Counted from the stretch's first letter, positions 53,472-62,447 are shown. The stretch: 64,000 nucleotides of DNA from Algibacter mikhailovii (GCF_014651495.1 NZ_BMWZ01000007.1:224198-288197); one strand, 5' to 3'. Program-made: numbers and translations. The notes: generated from the letters alone by a model not told the origin.

Positions 53472-54338
53472 TTATTGAAACCAATTCATAAAAGCTTTTC
53501 GTTTGTAACGACTGATAGTGATTTCAGGAATGGCATGGTTTTCAACAGTCGTTTTTAAACGAATGCGCAACTTGCCGTTTTCAATCTTTTCAATCTGGTC
53601 TACAGCATCTTTGTGAATGATCATTTTCCGATTGACTCTAAAAAACAATTGATCATTTATTTTTTCTTCGAGCTCATTCAATGTGAAATCTGTATTAATG
53701 GTTGTGCCATTATTCTGAACCGTATACACAATTTTGTTTTCAATGTAAAAGCAGGCAATATTTTCATAAGTGAGCTTCGTTGTTTTTGCGCCGCTTTCAA
53801 TCGTTATTTCAGCATCTTTTATGGATAACTTATACAAATAGTATACGTCTTGAGCATAGGCTAAACCAATGAGAATAAAACTTAATAATAGGGTAATTAG
53901 CAATCCAATTAATAAATAATAGAATTCTGTATTTCCCCCAGCAAGTATATTTATTATAATATTAATAGGAATATATAGTATGGTAATATAAGCGAGGGTA
54001 GAAGCCATATACCTGGAGATGGAAACAATTTCTACCTTTTTTGAGAAGTATGTTTTCTTATAATGCTTAAAATTCAACTCCGCAATGATGCCAATAAGAA
54101 TACATAGGACAATAGTAAAAAGAAAACCTTCTAAGGGGAATCTGTAGGACCCACCATCTGGAAAACTTTCTGGCGAGGCTAAATGATTAACTATTAATGA
54201 GAAAATGGTAAATAGTAGGCCTTTCTTTAACAAGCGCCAGGTTGGACTTTCAATAAAAGAATGCCTAAGTTTTTTTACTACATGCTTATTGCCCAGTTTG
54301 CTACTCATGAATTGAAAGCGCTTTGTCTTTAGATTCAA
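53472..54338 (-). CDS. Membrane-bound LytTR-domain transcription regulator
   Basis: 288 residues. Four transmembrane helices lie between residues 40 and 175 (LLFTIFSLIVNHL, FLFTIVLCILIGII, ITILYIPINIIINIL, LITLLLSFILIGLAY). The C-terminal ~100 residues form a LytTR DNA-binding domain: LTYENIACFYIENKIVYTV, FFRVNRKMIIHKDAVDQIEKI, and the final ITISRYKRKAFMNWF. There is no receiver domain, so the membrane part must sense the signal. A shorter start at an internal Met (54308) is possible. It probably controls the downstream CPBP gene. Confidence 0.82.
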   Translation of the reverse strand: MNLKTKRFQFMSSKLGNKHVVKKLRHSFIESPTWRLLKKGLLFTIFSLIVNHLASPESFPDGGSYRFPLEGFLFTIVLCILIGIIAELNFKHYKKTYFSKKVEIVSISRYMASTLAYITILYIPINIIINILAGGNTEFYYLLIGLLITLLLSFILIGLAYAQDVYYLYKLSIKDAEITIESGAKTTKLTYENIACFYIENKIVYTVQNNGTTINTDFTLNELEEKINDQLFFRVNRKMIIHKDAVDQIEKIENGKLRIRLKTTVENHAIPEITISRYKRKAFMNWFQ

Positions 54339-54497
54339 AAATAGAAAATAATTTCTCTATAACATTTTTGTCAAGGGTAATGTACGGTACTCTTGTATTA
54401 AGTTAGCGAATAAACAGTATCCCATTATCTAGAAGCCATAAGAAATGTAGCTATGAATTTTCAAGTAATGAACTATGGGCGCTGTTAGTAGCAGTAA

Positions 54498-55475
54498 TTA
54501 TTTTATTAAGTTTTCAATAAGTGCATGTACCGTAGGAATGTCGTTGATTTCATCCACGCTTTCTCCTGCATAATGCGTCATTGCCTCGATTTCTCCAGTA
54601 ACTCCTATTGTTGGCGCACTAAAACTATACCGTTCAATATTCCGATTATGAGCATTTTTTCCAATAATATCATTTTCTCCTGGACGATTTCCAATTTTCG
54701 GACAACCTTCTGACTCCCAATTTTCGAAAGTTGAATTTCTTAATATTCTATGAATAGAACTTTCCCATCCTTTATTCATACAAACAGTTTGTACAGTGTC
54801 CATTTTTTTTGCTGCAACAATGGCATGTTTATAATCTTCATGAGCGCCACTTTCTTTTGTGGCAACAAAACGCGTTCCCATGACCACTCCAGCCGCACCT
54901 TGATTTAAATACTTAATTATGTCATTTTTAGTCGATATACCCCCTGAAGCCAATATTGGTATGTCTTCAGAAACCGATAAAACCTCTTTAAGTGCTATTT
55001 CTAAAGGTTTAGAAGCATGGACATGTCCGCCTGCTTCGGTCCCTTGACATACTAAATAATTAGCGCCCAACGCAATGGCTTGTAATGCACTTTCTTTGCT
55101 GGTGACTTGCACACCCAAAACAACGGACTTGTTTTTTAAGTATGCTATAATTTCTTGAGTTGGCATGCCCCAAGAAAATTGAATAATATTAACGCCTAAT
55201 TCTACCGCAGTCCGTAAAGATTTTGGCTCAAAATTTAAAACATAGTTTGCATAAAAAGGCCTTTTTGTTTTTGACTGAATAGATTTAATTGTTTGAGTTG
55301 CTCCCGCGGGATCTGACCAACTTAAAGCTGTTCCGCCTAAACAACCAGCATTGGATACAGCTGCTGTTAAATTAGGAATGGCTACACCTCCAACTGGTGC
55401 TTGCACTATGGGGAGTTGTATTCCTAACAATTTAATTAATTTTTGAGAATGCTTATTTAAAGGTAAGTTACTCAT
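54498..55475 (-). CDS. Nitronate monooxygenase-type FMN enzyme
   Basis: 325 residues, cytosolic (beta/alpha)8 FMN barrel. GIQLPIVQAPVGGVAIPNLTAAV is the N-terminal signature of NMO/enoyl-ACP-reductase II proteins; LVCQGTEAGGHVH holds the catalytic histidine region; ILASGGISTKNDI and GAAGVVMGTRFVATKES bind FMN phosphate. The enzyme oxidises alkyl nitronates such as propionate-3-nitronate. It is a single-gene unit 193 bases from the sulfatase gene. Confidence 0.88.
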   Translation of the reverse strand: MSNLPLNKHSQKLIKLLGIQLPIVQAPVGGVAIPNLTAAVSNAGCLGGTALSWSDPAGATQTIKSIQSKTKRPFYANYVLNFEPKSLRTAVELGVNIIQFSWGMPTQEIIAYLKNKSVVLGVQVTSKESALQAIALGANYLVCQGTEAGGHVHASKPLEIALKEVLSVSEDIPILASGGISTKNDIIKYLNQGAAGVVMGTRFVATKESGAHEDYKHAIVAAKKMDTVQTVCMNKGWESSIHRILRNSTFENWESEGCPKIGNRPGENDIIGKNAHNRNIERYSFSAPTIGVTGEIEAMTHYAGESVDEINDIPTVHALIENLIK

Positions 55476-55668
55476 TATTCAGTATTGTTAATTCGAAATA
55501 ATTCCATGTAATAATTTGTAAAATAATTATTTCCACTCATTTTCACTTCACTTTTCCATTTAAAAGCGTTTTCTGAAATATCAAAAAAGCACTATTTCAT
55601 GTTTAACAATGTTTTCATAAGCTTGTGATTTTAACTGAATGCATTGGTGACAATTTTAAGTCCGTAGA

Positions 55669-57096
55669 TTAATTCTCGGGATTATACGGATCTTTTTGGC
55701 CCGTTATAATGGCTGGATACTTTTTTAAAGAAATCATATGTTCGGTTAGCTGAACAAGTGCAGCTTTAGGAACCCAGGTGTGCGGAAAGAGCACATTGTT
55801 TTTCTCTTGCGGATCAGTATAAAGATTATATACCCTTGGCATGGTGTAGGTATCTAATTTTCCATTCCATGCAGTTTGCTCCTTAAAATGAAGTTTCCAA
55901 TTTTTCCACTTTACTGCAAAAATGTCTTTACCCATATAAACTACAAATCCATCTCTACCTGATTTTTCCTGCTTTCCTAAAAAGAAATCAGACATTTCAA
56001 TGCCATCAATTGCGCGGTCTTTAGGAATGCTACCTCCTGTAATTTTTGCTATTGTTGGAAATAAATCCATAGCATGTACTATTTCATCACTTACGGTGTT
56101 TGCCTGAACTTTATTAGGCCAACGAATAACAAAGGGAACGCGTAAAGCCCCTTCAAAACTTGAAAACAAAGTGCTTCTCCAAGGGCCGGCCGAACCATTA
56201 ATTGCTGTCTCAACGGTTAAATTTGTGTTTTGAAAATCTAAAGCTTCTGGTCCGTTATCTGCTGTGAAAATAAATATGGTGTTTTCTGCTATTCCCAAGT
56301 CATCCACTTTTGCAAGAAGTTCACCGGTATAATCATCAATTTGAGTCAGTAAATCTGCCCATGGGCCATTTCCGGTTTTACCCTTATAATCGGGATGTGG
56401 CATGGTAGGAAAGTGCGTGGCAGTATACGGCAGATATACAAAGAATGGTTTTTTAGCTTTAGCTTGTCGTTCCATAAAATCCATGGCCTTATCTGTTAGG
56501 TCTCTATCAATTAATGGTCTATAATCTAAACGATAGGGTCTTACTTTTTTAGGCGTTTCACCTTTTTTAGCTTCCATAACGTAAGCTTCGGAAACTCCAC
56601 TTTCAGCAAAACCATCCACAGAAGAATACACCGATTCATCAGTCGAATTGGGAATGCCATACCATTCATCAAATCCTTGATCAGTAGGGAAACGCCCTTC
56701 GGTTCTTCCCAAGTGCCACTTGCCATACATTCCTGTAGCATAACCGGCATCAGAGAGCATCTCTGCCATGGTTACTTCCCATTGTACTAAACCATAAACG
56801 CCTTCGCCCAATGGAACCGTTGCGTTACCGCTTCTAATGGCATAACGTCCAGTCATAATTGCCGATCGGGAAGGTGTGCATTGAACTTCCACATTAAAAT
56901 TAGTTAAACGAAAACCTTCGGAGGCTAGTTTATCAAGTTTTGGCGTTGGTGCGCCACGTGTAATGCCGCCACCGTTAAATCCAGGTTCACCATAGCCAAA
57001 GTTATCAAGGAATACTAATACAACGTTAGGTTGTTCTTGAGCCATACTGCTGGTAACTAAAAAAAATGAAAAAATAAGCGTTGGTAAAACTTTCAT
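55669..57096 (-). CDS. Exported arylsulfatase
   Basis: 475 residues with a signal peptide (1-19, ending SSMA). The fold begins NVVLVFLDNFGYGEPG, where the usual DD metal pair reads DN, as in a known arylsulfatase subgroup. The formylglycine site is VQCTPSRSAIMTG, a canonical C-x-P-x-R. GKWHLGR, the FFVYLPYTATHFP histidine region and ADNGPEA follow. Likely periplasmic or secreted, acting on sulfated sugars or aromatics. Two copies of AAAAACGAAAA (57175-57206) lie upstream, 21 bases apart. Not clustered with carbohydrate-uptake genes. Confidence 0.88.
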   Translation of the reverse strand: MKVLPTLIFSFFLVTSSMAQEQPNVVLVFLDNFGYGEPGFNGGGITRGAPTPKLDKLASEGFRLTNFNVEVQCTPSRSAIMTGRYAIRSGNATVPLGEGVYGLVQWEVTMAEMLSDAGYATGMYGKWHLGRTEGRFPTDQGFDEWYGIPNSTDESVYSSVDGFAESGVSEAYVMEAKKGETPKKVRPYRLDYRPLIDRDLTDKAMDFMERQAKAKKPFFVYLPYTATHFPTMPHPDYKGKTGNGPWADLLTQIDDYTGELLAKVDDLGIAENTIFIFTADNGPEALDFQNTNLTVETAINGSAGPWRSTLFSSFEGALRVPFVIRWPNKVQANTVSDEIVHAMDLFPTIAKITGGSIPKDRAIDGIEMSDFFLGKQEKSGRDGFVVYMGKDIFAVKWKNWKLHFKEQTAWNGKLDTYTMPRVYNLYTDPQEKNNVLFPHTWVPKAALVQLTEHMISLKKYPAIITGQKDPYNPEN

Positions 57097-57715
57097 GATA
57101 TGTGGTGTTTATTGGATAATAGCTGTAGTAAAGTTAAAACATTATATTTTTGGTATTCAGAAAAGGACTATTTAAAAAACGAAAAAGTACATCAGAAAAA
57201 CGAAAATATGGCATTTTAGTGTATTGTGATACCTTCCTATTACAAACGTGTTGTATTTTGTAGTGTTTCAGAAGGAAATTCGCCAAATAATTCTGAGTGG
57301 TTGTTCTACCTAAATAAAAGCCATTGGAGAATATCCCTTCTCCAAAAGAATAAAACCTATCCTAATTCTCCTTTGACCTTACTGTCGCCTTAGGCAATAT
57401 ACTTTCTAAGGACTTTGCATAGTCTTCTGTTGAAGTAGATTGTACGCATAAAATATTGTTTTTCATTTAAAAAATTCAAGTCCAGTTGGTTGTAATGACA
57501 ACAAGTTAATGAAAATGTTTAAAAAGTAATTATAATTATATTAGATAATAACCATTTAATGAATTCATTGTTGAAATGAATGCTATTTTTTAGAACAATC
57601 ACTCTGAAAAACGAATGCATTCGAGGTTAGGTAAAAAACGCTTTTAAATACGTGGTTACCAGGGACTGTTTTTTCTTGTAGTTTGCTTCTCTTAGCTTTT
57701 TACTGTGTGCCCGTT
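57097..57715. other. Intergenic region between sulfatase and amidohydrolase genes
   Basis: 619 bases without a credible gene. It holds the direct repeats at 57175-57206 and a perfect 8-bp inverted repeat TTGGAGAA (57324-57331)/TTCTCCAA (57338-57345), which on the minus strand is followed by TGGCTTTTATTT and may be a weak terminator for the amidohydrolase gene. The rest contains no strong pattern. Confidence 0.45.
57175..57206. promoter_or_regulatory. Direct repeat AAAAACGAAAA, two copies 21 bases apart
   Basis: Copies at 57175-57185 and 57196-57206, spaced exactly two helical turns, 79-110 bases ahead of the sulfatase start codon. Could be a tandem binding site for a dimeric regulator such as an AraC or hybrid two-component protein. 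Confidence 0.35.
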
Positions 57716-58990
57716 TTATTTTTCATTTTTATAGACAACGCCATCTTTCATGACAAACTTTACGCTTTCCAATGTTTTAATATCCTTAATGGGGTTAGAA
57801 TCAACAGCAATAATATCGGCAAGTAACCCTACTTTTAATTCGCCTCTGTCAGAAAGTCCTAGCATATTTGCAGCATTTATCGTTGCTGTTTTTATGGCTT
57901 CTATTGGACTCATGCCACAAGCTATTAGTGCTGAAAATTCAATAGCATTTTGACCATGTGGAATAACAGGTGTATCTGTGCCAAATGCTATTTTTACGTC
58001 CGATTTTATGGCTTTTCTTAGGTTTTCTTTGGCGAGTGGTAAAACGTATTTTGCTTTGCCAGCCATTACAGGATGCATTTTATCAACCATGTCATTGACC
58101 ACATTTGAAAGTCCAGTTGTAGGAACTAAATACACGCCTTTTTCTTTCATTAAGCGAATGCCTTCATCATCTAATAAGGAACCATGCTCAATGGAATAAA
58201 CACCAGCGTTAATTGCTGCGATAATACCTTCGGTGCCATGGGCGTGTGCAGCAACTTTAATATGATGTCTTGAGGCCTCTTCGACAATAGTTCTCATTTC
58301 CTCGTTACTTAATTGTTGGGCTCCTACGGCTTCTTCCATAGAAAGCACACCTGCCGTAGCATGTATTTTTATGAATTTTGCACCATGCTTAATCTGATAG
58401 CGTACTGCTTCAATAGCATCAAGTTCTCCATTAACAATGCCATCTCTGGGACCTAGCTCAATTAATCCTTCGGATAGGCCAAGAGAAAGATCTCCATGTC
58501 CACCACTTATTGTGATCATATGCCCTGAAGGGATTACTCTTGGAGCAATGATTAAGCCTTTATTGGATGCTTCGGCAATTGCCACGTCAATAAGTTCTGG
58601 GGTAAGGTGCAGCTGTCCAATATTTCTAACCGTTGTAAACCCTGCCAATAGTGTTTTTTCCGCATTAACAATGGCCCTAATCGTACCTTGGCTTGAACTT
58701 TCCTTATAGATGTAATCCCAATTTCCTTCAAAGTCACTATCCAAATGAACATGCATATCCATTAGCCCGGGTAAAAGTACTTTTCCATTCAGGTCTATTA
58801 TTTCTGTGTTTTCTGGCAGTGCTTTTGGGTCGATATCCTTTATCATGCCATCTTCAATAAGCAGATTTGCAGGGGTAACCAGTTTTCCTGTATTAACATT
58901 CAAGTATGCATCTGCTTTTAGTAATTTGGGTTGTGCCTGAGAAGAAAAAGTAGTTATTAAAAGCAGTATTAGAGATAATAAATGTTTCAT
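57716..58990 (-). CDS. Exported prolidase-like amidohydrolase
   Basis: 424 residues with a signal peptide (1-19, ending SSQA). A short beta domain LLIEDGMIKDI precedes PGLMDMHVHLDSD with the HxH metal pair. KFIKIHATAGV has the carbamylated lysine; HHIKVAAHAHG and SIEHGSLLDD the next histidines; AFGTDTPVIPHG the catalytic aspartate; LADIIAVDSNPI closes the barrel. This is the imidazolonepropionase-related/Xaa-Pro dipeptidase-like branch of exported amidohydrolases, about 425 residues as usual. It likely trims acyl or cyclic dipeptides in the periplasm. Confidence 0.87.
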   Translation of the reverse strand: MKHLLSLILLLITTFSSQAQPKLLKADAYLNVNTGKLVTPANLLIEDGMIKDIDPKALPENTEIIDLNGKVLLPGLMDMHVHLDSDFEGNWDYIYKESSSQGTIRAIVNAEKTLLAGFTTVRNIGQLHLTPELIDVAIAEASNKGLIIAPRVIPSGHMITISGGHGDLSLGLSEGLIELGPRDGIVNGELDAIEAVRYQIKHGAKFIKIHATAGVLSMEEAVGAQQLSNEEMRTIVEEASRHHIKVAAHAHGTEGIIAAINAGVYSIEHGSLLDDEGIRLMKEKGVYLVPTTGLSNVVNDMVDKMHPVMAGKAKYVLPLAKENLRKAIKSDVKIAFGTDTPVIPHGQNAIEFSALIACGMSPIEAIKTATINAANMLGLSDRGELKVGLLADIIAVDSNPIKDIKTLESVKFVMKDGVVYKNEK

Positions 58991-59059
58991 ATAAAATAGT
59001 TTTAAATTATGTAGTCTTTATTCGGGATAAGCGTGGAATAGTAATTGTTTACAGCTATT

Positions 59060-59681
59060 GTTGTGCGTTCTTACTACTATTCAGATTTATGTACTTCAAG
59101 TTCGATTTCAATCATAAATTCAGGTAAAGCTAAACCCTTTACTTCAAGCCAAGTTCCAGTTGGGAATCTGTTTTTATAAATTTCAGCTCTATATGCTGAT
59201 TTTTCTAGCATTTGTGCCATGTCAGTAGTGAAAACGTCTTCTTTTACTACATCGTCAAATGTGCAACCATAATGTTTTAATATTTTTTCCAAATCAGCAT
59301 AACAGTTTTTCATCTGTTGTTCTATATCACCAACGGCGGTTGGATTTCCTTCATCGTCCATGCTTACTGCTCCAGAAATTTTAATGCTATTTCCAATTTT
59401 CACGGCGTGGGAATATCCATAAGCTTTTTCCACTTCTGGTCTCAAGAGAAAATATTCAGGTTTCTCTGATTCAACTATTACCTCTTTTTCAACTTCTAGC
59501 GTTTTTTCCTTTTGCTTTTGTTCACAGTTTTGTAGTCCAAAAGTCAATAGGCAGAGTGTTGTGAGTAAACTCAATCGGTTGGTTGTTTTTCTCATAATTC
59601 TGACTGTTTAATGCCTACTTTGGTCGCTTGTCGGCTTTTCCGTTTTATTTTTAAATCAGTTTTTCTCGTATGACGCACAAC
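59060..59681. repeat. 8-bp inverted repeat flanking the RidA-like gene
   Basis: GTTGTGCG at 59060-59067 and CGCACAAC at 59674-59681 lie 9 bases beyond the stop and 79 bases before the start of the RidA-like gene. The left side is next to TAATTGTTTACAGCTATT (59042-59059), which recurs with two changes upstream of the DUF3500 gene at 61156-61173. Confidence 0.45.
59077..59595 (-). CDS. Exported RidA-like lipoprotein, catalytic Arg missing
   Basis: 172 residues with a probable lipoprotein signal (GLQNC, Cys24) followed by a charged linker of about 25 residues. The RidA/YjgF domain (from about residue 50) has GYSHAVKIGNSIKISGAVS, DIEQQMKNCYADLEKIL, CTFDDVVKEDVFTTDM and a final PEFMIEIELEVHK. In active RidA the PAR motif carries the arginine that binds 2-aminoacrylate; here the sequence is FPTGTWLEV, so this arginine is absent. 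It may bind a small ligand rather than catalyse imine hydrolysis. Flanked by short inverted repeats and the ~165-base repeat. Confidence 0.75.
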   Translation of the reverse strand: MRKTTNRLSLLTTLCLLTFGLQNCEQKQKEKTLEVEKEVIVESEKPEYFLLRPEVEKAYGYSHAVKIGNSIKISGAVSMDDEGNPTAVGDIEQQMKNCYADLEKILKHYGCTFDDVVKEDVFTTDMAQMLEKSAYRAEIYKNRFPTGTWLEVKGLALPEFMIEIELEVHKSE

Positions 59682-60080
59682 TCGTTATGCACTCATAGAG
59701 TCTATTGTTTTAGGGGTTGTTTTTCCCGATAAACCTAACAATCATTTTGCTTATCTGAAATAGAAATATAGATATTAAAATAGGTGCTATCTCTCTCAAA
59801 TATAGTGATTTGGTTGTTTTGTTTAGAACTATGACGATATTATTTTTGGGTCTATATGCGATTGCCTATTGGTAGAAGATTCTTCTCACGCTTGTGCTCG
59901 TTTGTATCGAGTGCCGTATTTAAGTACGTAAAACAACAAGCTAAGCTTTAAACTAAAGCTTTTGTAATTTAGTAGTATGAGTAAGAAATACAAGTTTCAC
60001 AATAAACAAGGTTTATATTTGTAAGTTTTGCCATAGTAAATAGGAAAGATGTTTTTACCAGACAAATTTATTTTAATGTA
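59596..60080. other. Intergenic region holding repeat copy 1
   Basis: 485 bases upstream of the RidA-like gene, containing CGCACAAC (59674-59681) and the repeat at 59720-59886. The region beyond about 59890 shows no gene. Confidence 0.45.
59720..59886. repeat. ~165-base intergenic repeat, copy 1
   Basis: From ...GATAAACC through ATCATTTTGCTTATCTGAAA, TAGGTGCTATCTCTCTCAAA and GATTTGGTTGTTTT to ATTGCCTATTGGTAG, matches copy 2 at 61199-61364 with only about three differences in the central 80 bases and one single-base gap. It lies upstream of the RidA-like gene. Confidence 0.75.
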
Positions 60081-61142
60081 TTAGTGTTTATGTTTTAGAT
60101 GATGCGTTTTAAGAATATCTTCTCCAAAATCATTAATCTTTTCTCTCCAAATAGCATGAATGTGGTCGCCATTATTTCTAAAACCTACATTGTCATATTC
60201 AATTATAAAATCAGGTCCATTAATGATATAATAGTGAGGAGCTTTACTTTGATAACTACCAATCCAAGCAAAATAGATGTTTTCAACACCAGAAGTCTTA
60301 ATCTTGTCAAGATTTTCCTGTGCTTTATCGTTCTCAAGATTGTTAACATACTCTTTTATTAGCAGCATCAAAAGTTGTTTTTGTTCATTTGTCAAATGTT
60401 CGGCTTTAATACCATTGTAATCCGTTATTCTTTTATCACTATCTGGATTGGTTATTATATCTTTTGGGACTTCTTCATTTAAGGTAGCCTGTTTTTTTTG
60501 CTCTTCATTAAATGAGTTAATAAGCTTTATGCCATAATCTTCTTCTTTACTTAAATATCTTAACCCTATGTGTTTGGTAAATGGCAAAACTTCTGAACCA
60601 GCTCCAATAAACATTGGTGTGAAAGAAACATGCTCTCCAAAAACTGTTATATTTATTGATAGATGATGTCCTTCAAATTTTATTCCCCAAGGTTTGGTAA
60701 GACTTGGTTGGTTCCAAATGGAAATAAAGAAATTATTATAATTCCAACCCAATTTTTTTGTTTGTAAGAACAATTTCTCTTTAATAAACTCTTCTTCAAA
60801 GGCTGCTTTTGCTCCATTATTTAGAATATCATCTAATTGCATAATACTTGTTACTTTTAAATATCCTTGGGAACTAAATATAGTTATGAGTAATTCGTGA
60901 AGTGTGGTTTTAGAAGCATTTGATAAATCACCGAGTTTTTTCCCTGGTCTTTTTACCATTCCGCTAGGTAGATTAGTCCATTCTGTTCTCAATGAATCGC
61001 TAAATTTTTGTAATATTTCTTTGTTTTCTTGTTCATTCAATGTTTCAAGAAATAGGTTGCTAGCAGTAACCAATTCTTCGGTTGTTTGAGAAAAACTACA
61101 AATAAACTGAAGCGCTAAAATTATCGTGAATAGTTTTCTCAT
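60081..61142 (-). CDS. DUF3500 exported protein
   Basis: 353 residues with a signal peptide (1-18, ending CSFS). DUF3500 signatures include ASNLFLETLNEQ, FSDSLRTEWTNLPSGMVKRPG, LHELLITIFSSQGYLKVTSIM and, further on, WGIKFEGHHLSINITVFG, SFTPMFIGAGS, FAWIGSYQSKAPHYYIINGP and FIIEYDNVGF...HIHAIWRE. DUF3500 proteins are usually secreted; the two histidine-rich segments could hold a metal, but no activity is known. It sits between two copies of the ~165-base repeat (copy 1 downstream, copy 2 upstream). Confidence 0.85.
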   Translation of the reverse strand: MRKLFTIILALQFICSFSQTTEELVTASNLFLETLNEQENKEILQKFSDSLRTEWTNLPSGMVKRPGKKLGDLSNASKTTLHELLITIFSSQGYLKVTSIMQLDDILNNGAKAAFEEEFIKEKLFLQTKKLGWNYNNFFISIWNQPSLTKPWGIKFEGHHLSINITVFGEHVSFTPMFIGAGSEVLPFTKHIGLRYLSKEEDYGIKLINSFNEEQKKQATLNEEVPKDIITNPDSDKRITDYNGIKAEHLTNEQKQLLMLLIKEYVNNLENDKAQENLDKIKTSGVENIYFAWIGSYQSKAPHYYIINGPDFIIEYDNVGFRNNGDHIHAIWREKINDFGEDILKTHHLKHKH

Positions 61143-61198
61143 TATAAGTTGGTTTTAATTGTTTGCAGCTACTTATGTAATATCCGTTTTTGAGGTTT

Positions 61199-61364
61199 TA
61201 TTTCCGGATAAACCGAGTAATCATTTTGCTTATCTGAAATAGAGATATAGATTTTAAAATAGGTGCTATCTCTCTCAAATATAATGATTTGGTTGTTTTA
61301 ATTAGAATTATGCCTTCGTTATTTTGGGTCTTTATGCGATTGCCTATTGGTAGGATATCCTTCT
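61199..61364. repeat. ~165-base intergenic repeat, copy 2
   Basis: Second copy of the repeat at 59720-59886, ending about 57 bases before the start codon of the DUF3500 gene. Offset to copy 1 is 1479 bases in the first part and 1478 in the last part. Confidence 0.75.
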
Positions 61365-61518
61365 TTTGATATAAGGGTAGGTTTAAGAAGATGTTGATTA
61401 AATGTGAAAGTTAGGAAGGTTTTATTTGAAAATTATCAGATGAAGCTTTGAAAGAAATTGCTGGTCTTTATGAAAAGGATTAGTGATATTTATCATAATT
61501 TTCTCATGGTGTATCTAG

Positions 61519-61532
61519 TATTTTTGCAAAAA
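61519..61532 (+). promoter_or_regulatory. Promoter-like element of the TPR gene (TATTTTTGCAAAAA)
   Basis: TATTTTTG (61519-61526) is an exact TAnnTTTG match; TTTTTGCAAAAA (61521-61532) is a perfect palindrome. It ends 13 bases before the chosen ATG at 61545. The same element, with 44 of 65 positions identical over the upstream 65 bases, precedes the YbjQ-like gene. Confidence 0.5.
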
Positions 61533-61544
61533 AAATTTAATTAT

Positions 61545-62393
61545 ATGAGGTTACATAAAAGAAGGTTTTTTAAGGTTTTAGTTCTGATGCTTTTTATTTT
61601 ACCATTTGGGGTTCTAGGTCAAAGTGAAGACAATGTTTCTGAAATTAATAAGCAGGTATTTGATGAAGATCAAGAAGTTAATTTATTTGATAGCATGATT
61701 ACAGAATATACTAAAGCTATAGAGCTTAGTCCTGACGATCCTTCACCTTATTTTGATAGGGCATTTGTAAAAAGGAGGAAAGAAGACTACTATGGAGCTA
61801 TAGCTGATATGACTGCAGTTATAAACCTTAATCCAGTTGATTCTATTGCTGCTCTTGCTTATCATTCAAGAGGGCTTTTTAAGGTTAAATTAAAAGACTA
61901 TAGTGGAGCAATAGAGGATGCAACTAAAGCTATCAACCTCAAGCCTAATGATGCTAGTTATTATTCTGTTAGGGCTATTTCTAAACAAGAGTTAAAAGAT
62001 TTTTATGGAGCTATAGCTGATATGACTAAGGTAATTGAACTTAACCCTAACGATGCCTCTAACTATGTTGTGAGAGGCAATATTAAAAATGATTTAGGAG
62101 ACACTTCTGGGAATATAAGTGATATTACTAAAGCAATTGGGCTTGATCCTAATAATCCTTATTATTATTATATTAGAGGAGTTTCAAAAGGTCAAATAAA
62201 AGACTATTATGGAGGGATAGCTGACTTAACTAAGACTATAGACATTTCTCCTAATTATGATGGTGCTTATTATGTCCGAGGGTTGATGAAATTGTCACAT
62301 GGAAATTCAACTGAGGCTTGTATTGATTTTAAAAAAGGAGTTGAGTTAGGAGATGAAAAAGCAAGGGAGTTGTTTGAAAGTGAATGTAACTAG
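61545..62393 (+). CDS. Exported TPR-repeat protein
   Basis: About 282 residues from ATG 61545, chosen over an upstream in-frame ATG at 61458 because the promoter element lies between the two and because it starts a signal peptide (MRLHKRRFFKVLVLMLFILP). From about residue 50 the chain consists of six TPR units of 34-37 residues, with the recurring segments YYGAIADMTAVINLNP, YSGAIEDATKAINLKP, YGAIADMTKVIELNP and NISDITKAIGLDP. It is probably periplasmic and binds another protein. It shares its promoter element with the YbjQ-like gene 80 bases downstream. Confidence 0.78.
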   Translation: MRLHKRRFFKVLVLMLFILPFGVLGQSEDNVSEINKQVFDEDQEVNLFDSMITEYTKAIELSPDDPSPYFDRAFVKRRKEDYYGAIADMTAVINLNPVDSIAALAYHSRGLFKVKLKDYSGAIEDATKAINLKPNDASYYSVRAISKQELKDFYGAIADMTKVIELNPNDASNYVVRGNIKNDLGDTSGNISDITKAIGLDPNNPYYYYIRGVSKGQIKDYYGGIADLTKTIDISPNYDGAYYVRGLMKLSHGNSTEACIDFKKGVELGDEKARELFESECN

Positions 62394-62447
62394 AGTATAT
62401 GAAGATGATAAATGATGTGTATCATATTTTTCACCTGCAAATATTAG

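Larger units (their letters stand above)
61143..61544. other. Intergenic region holding repeat copy 2 and the TPR promoter
   Basis: 402 bases. It contains TAATTGTTTGCAGCTACT (61156-61173), repeat copy 2 (61199-61364) and the element with TTTTTGCAAAAA ahead of the TPR gene. Confidence 0.5.

Noticed and set aside
53472..54338. Response-regulator receiver domain in the LytTR protein
   Set aside because: The N-terminal half is four membrane helices with no phospho-acceptor aspartate pattern.
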